64,000 nt of DNA from Chamaea fasciata (Eukaryota; Chordata; Aves; Passeriformes; Sylviidae), in contig JARCOQ010000005.1 of the NCBI GenBank assembly GCA_029207755.1, positions 63,127,414-63,191,413 of the forward strand, written 5' to 3'. The translations under genes and the position numbers were made by a program. Of the stretch, positions 47,184-61,011 are shown one piece after another (position 1 is the first letter of the stretch; every line of letters starts with the position of its first letter). The notes below the pieces were generated by a model. The model ran no database searches. It was not told where the DNA came from and saw only the letters and a program-made list of their open reading frames with translations.

Positions 47184-48158
47184 GGAGGCGGGAAGGCAGG
47201 AAGGAAAAGGGAAAGAAGGAAAGAAAAAAGGACCTTACCTTCTTCTCGGAAAGCAAAGGCAAATAAATAACCTGCCTGTGATCCAGGGACTCTCGTACCA
47301 CCGGGCTGGCTCCACTGCCTTTTTTTCTGTTGCTGCGTTCTGGCACCCCGGCGCCTTCCAGCACACTAGCGCGGGCAGCTGCCAAAAACTGCTCATGTGG
47401 GCTCCTGCCCACAGTTCCTGAGACCCCTGTACAACCGAGCTTGCCCCTGACCCTCAGCAGAGCCGCGTGCAAGCTGCGTTCAGGGCCACCACCGCCTGCA
47501 CTGGGTCAGTAAGCACTGGAAATTACTGTGCCCAGTCCCCACTGGCTTCTGCTTACGTGGATCCCTGCAGTCCCCTGGTCCGGCAACCATGTGCACCTGT
47601 GTCACCCCTGCCGGGTGCTGCCGCACTCAGCGCCTCCCGGTCTCCGAAGCACCTAGCAGCAGTCTCTTGCTGCCCATGGCTCCTTGCCACCTCCAGTCCC
47701 CACTGCTTGGTGGTTCCCGCCGCCACCTCTGCTTTAAACAACCCCTTTTTCACTCGCATCCCGCCATCCACGGTTCTCCCACTTCTCCCTTACTCCACAT
47801 CCTGCCTTTTGCAGCTCCCCGCTTTCCTCTTACTTCAAGTCCCACCCTATATCAGCCCAACCGTCCAGTATCCTTAAACTCCAACAGACCAGGTACGGGC
47901 CCCGTGCGCTACGCCTGGAGCTGGGGTTAGTGCACCTGGAATATGGGCAATTCATCTGGCCAAAACAATTATGAGAATACTCCTCACATTCCCCCTCTTC
48001 TTTTTCATTATTCAGTCCTCTGCTGTCCCCAGGGTGTTGACCTGCAATCACCGATCATCCCAGGAAAAGTTGATTAAGCCACTGAACTCGGCGGGGTGTG
48101 CTTCCCTTTCAAAATCTCCTAGGGCCACAGAGACGAGGTGTGTATCCTGGACCCCATT
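47184..48158 (-). mobile_element. ERV leader and 5' gag region, decayed
   Basis: Directly after the LTR on the minus strand, and two bases in, a TGG-initial sequence (48139-48156 read in reverse) is in the right place for a tRNA primer binding site, though I cannot name the tRNA. At 47233-47241 the minus strand reads AAG|GTAAGG, a strong splice donor, as expected in a retroviral leader. Coding potential between these points is unclear and the region is C/G-rich. Confidence 0.55.
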
Positions 48159-48511
48159 TGTGAGAAACAACGCTCACTTTTTAAATTTCAAAGATTTATT
48201 AAACCTTCACAAAATACAACAAAAGACTGAATCAGGAAAAAAGCAGCAGACTGAGAGCACCTCACCTACCTCCCCTAGTCTACAAAATGCCTGCTCTGCC
48301 TTTTATACTCCTGGGGTTGCATCAGGCAACCCTGGCCTGTCCCAAAATCTGTCAGTCAACTCCTCTTCGCTATCCATTGGTGGAGACCACTTTCTTGGAA
48401 CTTGATTGGGGGTCAGGTGTTGTCATGCCGCACACCCCAAGCAACAAGCCTTCCTCATTACACGCCTTCTCTCCCCATATCCCAGGTAACCCAGGCTGTC
48501 CGGTTACAACA
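48159..48511 (-). mobile_element. ERV long terminal repeat, 353 bp, minus strand
   Basis: On the minus strand the unit runs from TGTTGTAACC (48511) to ...TTTCTCACA (48159), with TG...CA ends. A TATAAAAGG box lies at about 48298-48306 and AATAAA at about 48190-48196, in correct order and spacing. It is followed by the leader and gag relic, so it acts as the 5' LTR of the minus-strand provirus. The flank to the right begins GTACAG, and no matching target-site duplication was found to the left. Confidence 0.82.
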
Positions 48512-50836
48512 GTACAGAGGGGGGGAAAGGAGACTAAGGGAAGAACAGAGGACATCCAAACAAAACACAATAATGTAACTATACATCAATAAAGCTTCTC
48601 TTAACATATATACAATATTCATCCCTTAATTGTGAGAACCAATCATTCTCTTACTCACCTATAACAATCCTAACCCTCTCCCAAACCCTAATTGCAGCCT
48701 TTATCTGCCTCATGTGGACACCATGGACTGTCCAGATGAGGAAGGTGTGTGACAGCTACCATTTCCCCTCCCCTCCTTTCTGATGGAACTGGGAATCATT
48801 TGACCCCTTCAGTAGACTGGTTTAGAGAAAAATCCTCTTGAGCAATAATTATATATATATATTTTAATTTTTTTTTTAACCTAACCCTGTTTTCTGATTC
48901 GCCGCAGGTACAGAAAATCATCAGTATCAGGGTGATGGAAGGGGTTAGGGGACCTGGCTGTAGACAGAGTGCAGGAAAAACCTGCCAGAGACAAGTAGCC
49001 ATTCGATTTGAAACCACACATTTCAGACCATACTGGTCCAGCAGGTGGGGAATGCTTGCCAGGATGTGGATGCTGTGTAGATGCTGAACGGCTGGTATCT
49101 TCTGTTCACCTAAAACTGCTGGGCCTCACTGACATATTTCATCCCTCACTATAGATATTTGCTAAAAATAATCATATTAAAACTGAAGGTTTTTTTTTTT
49201 TATTTAGAAAAGAGTAATAATCAAACCCTCAACAATGAAAGAGATTACAGGTTTAAGAGGTACTTACAAAAGAAACTGAATTTAGAGAGTGCTAATACTT
49301 TCCCCTGCCAGCCACTCATTCAAGCACAGCCTTGGCCCTTAGTAACTAGAAGTGGTTCCTGCTTGATGGATTTTTAATTGAGCGACATAAATAGAGGTGA
49401 AATGGAGAGGATCCTTGACACAATGACCAGATGCCAACATCACAGCCCCCCAGCATAATTTTCAATGGAATTGAATGGTTCAAATGTATTACAAACAGCA
49501 CCTTTTTCACTTGGTCTAAGCATTTTCCTCCAAGGTCCTCTCCTGGTGATGAGTAGCTTGCCTTCCCACTATCACAGCTGTAGCTTTTTTGTGGGTAAGT
49601 GGGTAAGTGGAAGCCCACTCTTGTGGGCTGCCAATTAGATGGCTTTCAGAACCAGCTAGAGTCAGAGGGATGATTAAAATAAAGTGCAGCCTTTTGTCCT
49701 GTCCTTTGCAAAAGGGTCTATCAGCCATTTCAAAGGCGAATAAAGACTTATCTCACCTCCTGCAGTCCAAAAGATGAACAGAATAACTTTCAAAATGTTA
49801 GAAATATATATTGATTTTCCATAATTCTTCTTTCCCATTTAAAGAGACAACTTGCCTTTTATTTGTATGAACCCTGTCATTTTATTGCAGTGTTTTGGCT
49901 GTCTCCTGGACTCATGCTTACAGTGTTACTGCAAGCTAGTGACCCATTTTAGCCTAACTCTAACAAAATAGACATTTCTTTTCCTGCTGCTTGGCATAAC
50001 TGTACCTTTTTTTTTCCTCAGAAACGTAATAGTATCTTTAATAGGAGGCTGACACTCAGTTATCAAAAGACGTTCTAAATTCTGATCAGATAGAAACCCA
50101 CGCTACTCATAATTTATGGTCATTTGCAACTACCTCCTCAAAGAGCAGTGGTCAGACTGCTCATGTCCTGGTCATATTTCAATCTGCCAAACTTTACCTG
50201 CAGTTTGGTTTGGATTTTTTTTTTTTTTTTTTCTCTGGAGGACCTTAAAGCTCTCTCTGGACATCTGTTACACAGATGTCACATTTTATGCCAGATTTGA
50301 GTTTCCTAAAGTAAATCCTGCTGTGTACAGAGAGGACTAATGTAAAGCCTTTGAAGCCAGTAGCAAAACCTGCTATTGACTCTGGATCACATATCTATGG
50401 GCTGTGCAAGTTCCTTGGGATAAGAAGACCATATAGATACAGAACATCCCTGCAGGCCAGTACAAGTACCTGTGATTCATTTGAGATGGAAATCAGCTTG
50501 CAGTCTTCAATGGGAGATATATTTCAGAATAAATATGTATAGTAAATACATTTTCCCATGCTTAGAAGTTCTTTGAAAGGCAAAAATTCTTCTATTCCTA
50601 CATTGATATGAATCAACTGGGGGATGGGTCTCTCCCTTCAGTTTCAACAATAGCAAAAAATACACAGCAACATGCTGAATGACAACCAATCTCCTCCAAG
50701 GGCAAGTTTCAACTCAGATGGCTTATCCCTGAAAAAAATCCTCAGTTTCAATGGATGGGCATGAAAACTTAAAAAAAAAAACAAAACAAAAAAAAAAAAA
50801 AAACCAAAAAAAAAAAAAAAAAAAAAAAAACAACAA

Positions 50837-50869
<33 letters not shown>

Positions 50870-52391
50870 AAAAAAAAAAAAAACCTTCTTTGGAACGTTC
50901 CTGACCAGGAATTTTGTTACAGAGAATTCTAAGCTTAAGCTGATACTGAGAAGGAGACTGAGAAGTATTTGGCTCCTGCCAGGCATTGTTTCTTAGTTTG
51001 ATTAAGCTCTTAATCTTGTGTTTCCTCTGTGAGTATCAAGCTCCAGAAAACTGCCTTATTCAGAGCCTAAAGGGAAATAAGATCCAACTTCAAACAAACA
51101 ACAATCATTGCTCCATTTTTGATCATAATCTGGGGGGAAATGTATCATGAAGCATCGTGGCTCAATACCTCGAAAAATCAAGTTTGGGAGTGAGAATTTA
51201 AGAATCTGTCAAGACTAGTCACTTCAAATAATGCTGCAATAGAAGATTGGACTCACCACAAGAAGCATTTGCAGCAGGAGATAAAAAGATTACATACTGA
51301 ATGGTCTGATGTGAATAGGAAAGATGCTATTCTTAAAGCCCTGAGCTCCCATGATGCAGTATTACAGCTTTGGACTGAAATGGTAAAACTAAACTAGAAC
51401 TATGCACTGATAACGTCAGAGCTATCAGTCTCTGGGATGAGAGCAGAATTCCTACTTCAAAACCATTTTTTTTGTTGAATTGTGATTATTAGTATTTAAA
51501 ACAGCAGCAATTAGATGCTGAATCCAAGGGGCATTATTCTGTACTTTATAGTGAAGAACTGGTGCCCCAGGGACTATAAATGTGTGAACAGACAAAACAG
51601 GAACATGGATGGAGGGGATACAGAAAAGGAATAACCTGCTGAATGCTTAACATCAAATCAGCATCACAGCCAAAAATACAACACAGGGTTGTAATCTGCT
51701 GCCTGCTTCAGCCAAAGCTGCCTTCCCTGAGAATTCACTTTACACGAAAAGAATCTTATCTCAATGAGATTTTATCCTGGTGGGAATAGGGAAGCAAATG
51801 ACATCAGCTGTGATAAGGTAAATTCCATGGGTTAATCACCTGTTCTGCATTCACCTCTGAAATAAAAAGCCTTTAGAATGAAGCCTTTGGAAAGAGACAT
51901 TCCTTAGGGAACAGGAAGTGAGTCTAGGTCTGTGAGGATACGTGTGAGTACCTTTTCAGGGAATTAAAAAAACTGTTCAGATGCTCAGACATCTAAAGAC
52001 TAGTGGATATCATCTGCAGTGAAACTCAGGCTGACAGGCTGCATTCAACCCTAGTCAAACTATGTTCAGGAAAGGTGAATCCAAGAGGCAGAGAAAGGAG
52101 TTTCCTGGGGAGTTTAAGGAGATGCTGTCATACAAGGAGAGAGCACAACAGCCTGTCTCTTGAGTCTGGCTTCATCTGAGCACAGGAGGAAAATATCAGG
52201 TTGGGAGAGCAGCTGTTCCAGACACAGGACAATGATGAACGGGGTAAACGAGAAAAAGTTTTCCACAAATGCATTTAACCTTTGAGAAACCTCTGCTGAG
52301 AGGACTAGTAAGGCAAAAACTAGCAATGCTTTTAGAGTGGAGCTTGTGAACTGGGTATTGCAATGCACTTTCCTATGGAGAATGGAATAGA
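48512..52391. other. Intergenic DNA without recognised genes
   Basis: No exon was recognised. It holds several T/A-rich tracts, the longest at 50771-50883. No mobile-element body was identified with confidence. Confidence 0.5.
50771..50883 (+). repeat. A-rich low-complexity tract, 113 bp
   Basis: Nearly pure A with isolated C residues; long homopolymer segments make the exact length uncertain. The six-frame open frames over it are artefacts. Confidence 0.9.
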
Positions 52392-52396
52392 GTTAA

Positions 52397-54496
52397 TGTA
52401 GCAGTTTCAAGTTCACCAATTTCTGTTTCCCAAATTATGTGTAGTGATTTGAGTGTCTACTAGAATTTTCTGCTGTGAGATAGGATTAAGGGAAAAGCAA
52501 AGCAGACTCAAAAGTTAAAAGGGTATAAAGACAGGTTTATTAATAAAACTACAAGAGAGAAAAAAAAATGAGAAGAATTAGAATGAAACCTTCAAAACAC
52601 TTCTCCTCCTCCACAAGTTTTCTTTCCCTTCTCACGGACAACATATAGAGACAACTTGGAACTGTTGGTCAGTTTACTACCTATAAAATAGTTTTTCATT
52701 AGTTCTGTTAGAGGGAGAGGCCTTTTTGATAGGTTGTGGTAACTTCCTCCCAAGAAAGAACAGTTCTCGTGTGGCTTTTTATTTCTCACAAAAGCAGCCA
52801 CCCAGGAATTTGCATCTGTGAAGTCCTTCCCATCTTACACAGCCTTCCCACAGCTGCATATGGGTTATGGGCTCATGGGATACCATTTTAAAGATGAACA
52901 GTTCTAAAAGCAAAGGTTTTTTCATTCTTAGGAACAGATCTTTTTCTAGGGGTAGATTTTCATTTCATCTCCCACTCTCTCTGTTCAAGCTCTTTGTAAG
53001 ATCACAGCTATTTCAGTATTTACTTAGTCCCCCACGAATACCTTTGCTCAGATCTACAATTTGAATACTCTCATCTTCCCAATACATATTTTCCACGATT
53101 TAAAGGAATATTCTAGTATATTACAGTTGATTACGATGGCTTGCAAAAGACTTTCAGCCTAAAAGTAAGGCATCTTCTCATTCTCTTTTATGTAAGATGT
53201 AACTCTTCCTTACTGACTTCAATGTCTTCATATTTTCTCTCTACATGACTTTACTCTGTCTTTTCTCACTCAGAGAGGATTTAATGTTTTGCAAGTTTCA
53301 TCTGTCAAGGAAAGAGTTAACATTTTCCCAGATCTGCATAGGGCATGATTGTTCTTCCCTGGGCAGTGGCCTGTAGGGAGGCACCCCAAATCCGAGCAGG
53401 TGTTTCCATACAGGGAAAGGTTTAACACTCAGGCCTTGCATTTCTTATAAGGTAAAGGACCCAGAAACAACTTTGCTGTCCTGAGAGTAATTGGCTCAAT
53501 GCCAAGATAAAAACACTGATAAGTCTCTTGAGCTATTCCTCAGAATGTAGCTAGATTCTATTGGCAGCAAGCCAAATTGTCCCTCCTAAAACATTAGGTG
53601 TTTAAGAAGGAGCACAAAGGAACTCAAGGCCTTTTTGGAGTGTTTTAGCAAGGTGTCAGTGGTTTCTCTGACACCTGTGCTTGGCTTTTTCTTTGCTCTA
53701 TGATGTCTGTTATTTTTCTTTTATTAAAACCTATTGATTTACAAGACACATTTAAAGAGGCCTGGCCCTGCCAGACCTCCCAGGGGCCGTGATGGAGGGG
53801 TGGCTTAGCGGCAGAATGGTAGCAGCCGTTATGGCCCGATCCAGCCAGGAACAAGGCCTGCTCTCCTTCCCGGCGAGCTCCCCAGGAAGGGACCTGCCCC
53901 CCCCCGGCAAGGAGGGAGCCGGGCCCCCTATGTTACCTGTTCTCAGGCCGGAAGGATAAGAGAGCTTCTTGGGATTTTCTCCAATTTTTAACCTTTGTTT
54001 TCACAGAGGCATATCATCTTTCTAGTAGCTACAGCAGATGTCAGTACTCAGACCTGGACACTGATTGGTTTTCACTATAACTTCCTTGGAAAAATCACTT
54101 CCTTGCAAAACCAGCACATTTAATTTGTCCTCCCAGGCCTTTGTTCTAAGAAGATACTACTGCTCTTCATGAGATACTTTTCTAGAAAAAAAGCAATGAA
54201 TTTTTAAAAAAGCTCTGCGTTCCACAGAAATCTTGTAAAGTCTCTTTGCTATTGCAACATCATGGCATATTTTATAAATGTGGGAATATCTGGTAACTTC
54301 TTGAAGAGGCTCTTGAGATCATTGAGTCATGTAGTCTTTTTTATTTTTCAGCTGGCCATTTAACATTTGTAAGGACTATACTTCTAAAATCTGCATCCTT
54401 TTAACCAACACAGCCCCCCTGCCCCCAGGTTCCCCTAAAATTTGGGAAACTAGAAGAACAAAGCTCCCTACCTGAAAAGCAAGCCAGTGAACTGCA
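52397..54496 (-). mobile_element. Possible ERVL-like LTR element, minus strand
   Basis: The left edge starts TGTAGCAGTTTCAAG at 52397, after GTTAA. GTTAA recurs at 54497-54501 just after ...ACTGCA, giving TG...CA ends with a possible 5-bp target-site duplication. Near the left end the minus strand reads TTAATAAACC, and a second AATAAA-like site is near 53725. A GC-rich patch is at 53760-53940. No coding domain is visible. The duplication could be coincidental, and the right edge is the weakest point. Confidence 0.35.
53651..53676. other. Perfect 9-bp inverted repeat
   Basis: AGGTGTCAG (53651-53659) and CTGACACCT (53668-53676) are exact complements across an 8-base loop. It lies within the possible LTR element. 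Confidence 0.6.
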
Positions 54497-57400
54497 GTTA
54501 ACCTGGAGTTCATAACACACATATTTACAGCAATCTTTTGACCCACACGTCTCAAGATGACTCATTTTTGAGAAAGTTTAAAGCCTGCCTTTAAAGGATG
54601 TCTTCATTACCACATACACCCATATCTGTTGCCTCTGGGGAAAAAATTAATTATAATATATTGCGTTGGTATTGATACATTAATCACACATATGTGATGA
54701 TTATTCTCGATAATGCAGTTTAACAATATAATACAGCATTAAGGTAGAGGTCTGATTACATGTCATTCAGCAAGGGTTGAGCCACTATATTTAGATGCTG
54801 ACTAATTTGAGAGAGTGCTTAACCGTCTTCCTGAGGAATTTCTGCAGTTCCTCTTCCTGTGGGATGTGAGGACTTCACACCAGCTGGGCTTTTCAATCCC
54901 AGGGTTTCTGCAAGACTGGAACATGGTGACCTCCCCATTCCACACCTGCCCCCTAGGGCTCCCTCCCTCTGCTTGTCACAGTGTCTTGCAGGTACCAACA
55001 CTTCTGCTGGCTCTCCCAGGGGTGGCAAAGACCTGGCGTCACCTGGAAAGGGGACAACTGAAGGACATGTCCCAAGAAAACTGCATCTGTGATGATCAAG
55101 ATCTGGTGTATGTGGTGGAGCATCACCCAGATGTACACTTGCACCTAAAATATGGGTTTGACTTAACTGAACCTGATTCTTCATTAAAATGTGGGCACTT
55201 TATTTTTTTGTATGGTGTATGTAGGAAGGGAGGAGTAGAGAGTTCTTGAGTAGGTGTTAATGCTCCCCTTCAAGTTCCCTTTAAAGGTGCCCCAGTGTAT
55301 TTCCAGTACAGGGCACTGGATTTATCTGCAAGGTATCTCTAAGGAGGTATACTTACCTAGAAGACATGGGCTCCCCACATCTGCAGTGCTGCTGAGACAT
55401 GTTTGCTGGGAGCTAGAAGAAAACATTGCTCACATCTAAGATGAGGAGCCATGGTTACAAAGTTCACAGGGACAGCAGAAGTCAACTCAGCAGTGACTTT
55501 CCCAGATTGAAAAAAGATCCATGTCCTGGACAGACCCAGGGATTTATAGCAAAAGCCTTTTTAGGATCTTCTGAACTGAGCATGCAGACAGACCCACCAG
55601 TGGCAAAAGCTGGAGGAGGCATCAAAGGGCTGACAGAGGTTGGCAAGGAGAAGCTGCGAGAGTGAACCTGGACCAAGAGAGCTAGGAATCACCCATCATC
55701 CAGCCCAGAGCTACAGCAACATGAAAAGATAAGGCAATCAATCTTTCTAACTTACTTGGCTACATGATCAAGGACCATCAAGCACTGCATCACAAGGCTG
55801 CTATACTTGGAAAGGTATTTCAGGTCCACAGTGTACTGAACCAGAGCGTCCTGAGCAAGGCTGGGTGGGAGGCTGTTGATTGATTCTTACAGACAGCAAA
55901 TTCCTCAGCATAGGAAGAAAGGACCACACATAAAGATTGCACACGTGAGCTAAGCAATTCTTTCACTCCTTTAAGCAGACCCCAGGATCCAGGCAATGAA
56001 GCACATTTGAATGTCTCTGGCAAGAACAGGATCCCACAGAGTACAAAGACAGCGTGGTGCACATGAGGTTAGAGATAGCTGAGTCAGAGGACATGGGAAC
56101 TCAGTCTCATTTCTGCACAGGGACCTGTCTATCCTTGCTTTATAACAGGTGGACAAACAAATAACAGGATCATATTTGATTGCCCCCTCAGAAATGTCAG
56201 GTCATCTTTGCAAGGGCAGCTGGCTGAAATGAATGTGTTTTTAAAATCACTGCATTTAGCTGTGACTAAAGCTACCAAACAAGAAAGTTTAATCTATTAT
56301 TGTTATTCATGGGCTGGAGTTTTTGTGGGTTTTTTCAAATCCTTTTCATTTTTTCTTTTAAATGTTTCTCTGGGGGAAAAGTACCTTTTCTTTCCCCCTT
56401 GCTACTTGACAGTCTTATTTGCAACTAGTTACACCTTGAAGAATAAATAGGGTATTTATTTTTGTAAATCAGGATAACAACTTGGCCACATGCTTAAACA
56501 TCTTAGTATAGTAGAACAACCTTTGACTGTTTTTTAAATAGTTACATTTTTAAAATTCCTAATCTATGTGAATACTATTTGGAAACAGCTTAGAATCCAG
56601 AAAACTAGCATTTAAACTGATATTATAAGCTAAGTCAAACAACATTACATATGCTGGACGAAGTCATTTATCAAAATACTTTACATTAAAATATATGATT
56701 TGTTACCCAAAGAAAATATGCTAATGGAAGTTATTTTCCTTTTGGTGTTCATCAGGTCTGTAGAAGTAGTAGATGTCAGCCTAATTTTGTAGAGAACAGA
56801 TTTCCCCTTTTCATTGTCTATTCTGCTTCTTAGCTTTGAGTGGACTAACTATTGGACTGATATAAACTGGAAACAAAAGCAGAGAAAATGTTATTCAGCT
56901 GCAAAAGGGATCTCAGTTGTCAAAGCAATCCACCACTTCGGTAAACTCTCACTCTTGGCTAGTAGCTTGTTCAGCCAGCTTTTTAAATTTATAGCAATTA
57001 ATCTCTCCTGACAAGTGTTATTTTTAAACCTCAGTCCTTCACCTTTCTTATGCTCCAGAGGAAGCAATGTGGATCCTTAAGGCTAAGAGAGGACTCCATA
57101 GCCTGTCCCATCTGTGTCCCCTGCTCCCCCCAGTCTTTGAAGGCATCTGGATAGGGTATAGCCAGGCATAGGAGGCACCTCTTGCATGGGGAGAGGGGAG
57201 GGAAAAAAGGCAGAAGATGCTACAGGCAGATGCTATAGGAGAGGAGGTGATGGCTGCCCAGGTGGCCCACTGTGTGTTAGGTGCCTAAGCAATTAATTGG
57301 GGGAATTAGGGTTTGCAATTGGTTTCCTTGTAGATTAAGACAGTGCCTAAACTAGCCATTACACATCTGAAAAGAGAGTTATGGCTACATTCCATCTTTC

Positions 57401-60400
57401 CCAGGTGCTTTGCTGACTGAGTTGCTGGGTAAATACTGCAAAAGATCAAGGTGCTTGAATACCACTCAAGAAGCGTACAGGGACTGACTGTCTTTTAAGG
57501 CAAGTACATAACCATGACTTATTTTTTTTCTGGAAGCAATTTATGTTCTTCCCATATGGGTGTTTTTGTATGCAGCCCCAAAATAACAGCTTCCAGTTGG
57601 TTGGTAGTGAGAGTACAGAAGAATGAACAAAGCTGTAAACAGCCAAATTCTCCAGAGAAATAAGTAGCAGTTAGGAGTTCCTAATCAAAGGCTATTTCAT
57701 GCCTTTATAGGCATTATTAAACTCCTAAAGGAGCAAGTTGGACTTGGACACTCCACATCTAAGAAATCTGCTCTGGAAGGTCTTGGATGGAAGTAACATG
57801 CCACCTCACCATCAAGTCTCAGATCCTGGGGGAGCACTGATTAGCAGCTGCTGAGGACATCATCTCAATACCAGTTCCCATAGATTTGGAAGGTGCATGA
57901 AACTCCTATGGTTGCTGGGTAGAGTGCCCAGGGATTACTCCAAGGCTCACACCAAATAGTCAGCACTCTGGGCCAGAGAAAGAGCCAGAAAAGCACCCCT
58001 GGCAGAAGATGTAAGCAGTCAGTCCCTGGGGGTACAGTACTGAAGGGCTGTATAGGGCTGAAGAAGCCAAGTCTGGTGTGGACTCCACTATTCTCCCTGA
58101 AGGGTGAAGCTAAATATTCATAGAAGAACACACAGATTTTGCCTCAGTAGCAGCTGGTTTATCTGTTCCAGCAGAGGCTAGGAGTAAGCTAATATACATG
58201 TAGTGTGGATGTTCCCATGACCACACTCTGCAATGAGTGAGCTGACCCAGAATCAGCCCTGTCCTGCTGCTGGGGTGTAGGACAGACAGAGTTCATGGCC
58301 AGAGGAGCAGACTGTTCCGCTGCCCAGATATTGGAGTCCCTTGAACTGCCTCTTAAAAAACTGATTTTTCTCCCACTGCCTCTGATGCTACCTGGGGGGC
58401 TGTCAGAGAGGGGCCTCAGTCTGTTCCAAGCACAGGATTGTTATTAGCACTTACACCAGTGCCGGCTGGCTGGGGGGCCATCATTCCACCACTTGGGTGG
58501 TAACTGCAGCACAGTGTTGCCCCAGCCCATGATTTCCCTGCTCTTCTCCCAGGCAGGCTGTATGCTAAAGAACCCTCTGCAAAAGCTGGCATGCTGCACA
58601 GTGTTTGGGAGTTGTCGAGGCCCATCTTCCCCTACATGCATGCACAGCTTTCTGAACTACACCAGTACTGAACAGAGGTGTTCCATCCACCAGCTTCTCA
58701 TATTTGTTTTCAACTGTCTAAAACCAAATCCAAGTCTGAAGGCTTGCAGGAAAATCCTGGAGTCCAGATCTAGGCTTTAAATAGTAGGAGCGAAAGTCAC
58801 AGATATTTATATTAACATGTATAATTTTTTACATGTTGAAAACATGTTAAGAAAGCCAGAATTGTCAGCTATTAGCAGATTTTTACTGTATCTTTAATAT
58901 TTAACTCTACATCTGTGTTCATGTTCAGACTGGTTAATATGTTTTGCAGCCATATGGAGATGCCATATTTTGGACCTGATGTAAAAAACATGGCATCACT
59001 AAAATGCCATATTTCAGTTAAAAAGAGAAGTCTTGAAAGAATAGTCCCATCTACCAGTAATGAATACGGACAGGAGAAATTGCACCAAGTTGGCCTTATC
59101 AGTAAGGAGGACATGGAAACTGGAGAAACTGGCTGATCCCCATGACCCATTTAGGACTGGGCTCTTAGTGGCAGTTTTGAATAATCTCTAAATTCTCCCT
59201 AAGCAAGTGGAAAAGGCATTCTACAAAACTGGCTCCAACCAGTGTATTCAATGGTTCCAGGTATCCAAGATATATCTCTTCCCACACATTTTTAGCTTAA
59301 AACCTTCCTTTGGAAGAATAGGGAGGTGTATTTTTTCTGGATGGCTGAGTATGCTAATGCAGAGACCACTCATGAGCCAGACTCTGACAGTGGTGCCAGG
59401 CTGTAATTCAATGCTTAGACTATGGATATGGTTTATCCCAAAGAAAACCACAGCAAGCTTTCACCACTGAACAGCTAATTATCCATAATGTGCTGAGATG
59501 CTTTGCAGTTACAGATGGGGGCAGAACTGGCTTCTAGAAGTAAACCGTAAGTCTTGCATCCTCACTCTAACAGTAAATAGACAACCTCTCAGTTTCTTGT
59601 GGCTAAGGTCTAGTGTAAACTGTGACTTACAGGATTAAATATCTTTTCCAGAGTGGATTTACAGGCTCTGACTTCACTCTCTTCTTTTAACTCAGATGGG
59701 GATTTGCAGCTGTGTAAATGAAATGAGAATTGCATCTGTATCTGTGCCAAGAAAATGTGCTAAATATACAAATAGGCTGCAATGAATATGATTTAATCCT
59801 CAAAGCAGACACATTTTGAAGGAGTTGATTTCCTTTCCCATCTAAAAGTCAAGGTCTTGCTGTGAGCCTGTGTCTCCAGAAAAATACTGTTTATGGGAAC
59901 CCCTGGCTCTTCCTTTGGTTTAGGGAGTACCATGACCCAGAACAGCTCTGGCAGCCTCTGTCTCAAGACCCTTTGAAAGAATGGGGAAAGCTGGGTGGGA
60001 TGAGGGGAGGAAATCCCTTCAGGGGGCAAAAGAATGTATAGGGATGCTGCAATTTTGGAAGAAGACTCCTAATCAAGTCTTTGCAAGCCAGTATTTCTCA
60101 GATGAATCACACAGAGGGAGGCTCAGGACAAGGTGTCTTTTGCCCAGCCTAGATTAGCTCCGTGACAAGGACGCTTGTTTCTCTGCACTGTGACATTTTG
60201 CTTTCAAGAAGCCAGAGGGGCCAAGGCTCGTTCATCCATGTGGTGGCCTTTCCATAGTCACGTTGAAGCTGGGCTTGGGGCCATTCTGGCAGCATTGCTG
60301 GCTTGGGTTGAATCTGCCTGTATATTAAGGTAATGTCCCCTTAACTCCCAGTGTGCTGAGAGTTTTCTGTCATTGTGTGGACAGGTGTGTGTGCAGGTGC

Positions 60401-60435
60401 AGTGCAGCAAGAATTTGAGGAGAGAAGCAGGGAAT

Positions 60436-60468
60436 GTTATGTCCATAACATAACTTATGTATAAGTTA
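60436..60468. other. Two adjacent small palindromes
   Basis: GTTATG-TC-CATAAC (60436-60449) is followed by TAACTTAT-GT-ATAAGTTA (60451-60468). AT-rich, could extrude as cruciforms; meaning unknown. Confidence 0.5.
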
Positions 60469-60957
60469 CTATGTGGCAGTAACTCAGTCTGGGGAGGTGA
60501 GTTGAGCAGGCAGAGGAGGGCACTCGAACCAAAGCAAATGGGAGCCCCAGCCCACATGGGACATTTAGGGGAGTTTCTGCCACGCCTGTGTTTGCACTGG
60601 GACTGTTTAATACCAGTTATATGGTTTAATGAGAGGGATCTACCTTGCCTGGCACTAGGCTGAGGCACTCGCTGGCTGAGCTGGGAGGACTGGGATGCAA
60701 AGCCGTGGGGAAGCAATCATTTATCATGAGCTGCCCAGACTCCTGCATGAGCAGTGGGTCCAGCTGGAGACAGCAAATCTCTATTGCTTAAAGAGAAAAA
60801 AAGGAAGCAAGAAAAGAGGTTAATGCTGCTTACCCTTGATAAAGCTTTTAGCTTCATAATGTCACATTCTTCAAAACCCAATCAGCCAGTCATGCCTTAG
60901 GCTTTAGCAGCTGTAACTCTAACTGGACCAAGAAAATTAGTTGATCTGCAGCATGAA

Positions 60958-61011
60958 AACACAAAACACAGCAAAACAAAAACAAAAACAAAAAACCAAA
61001 ACCAAAAACAA
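60958..61011. repeat. A/C-rich simple sequence
   Basis: Irregular (CAAAA)-type repeat, low complexity. Confidence 0.8.

Noticed and set aside
53790..53850. tRNA-like A-box and B-box motifs (TGGCTTAGCGGC and GATCCAGCC)
   Set aside because: Both boxes carry mismatches, and no cloverleaf or acceptor stem could be drawn.
54815..55249. 144-codon + strand open frame
   Set aside because: No family resemblance, and an antisense frame of similar length covers it; expected by chance.
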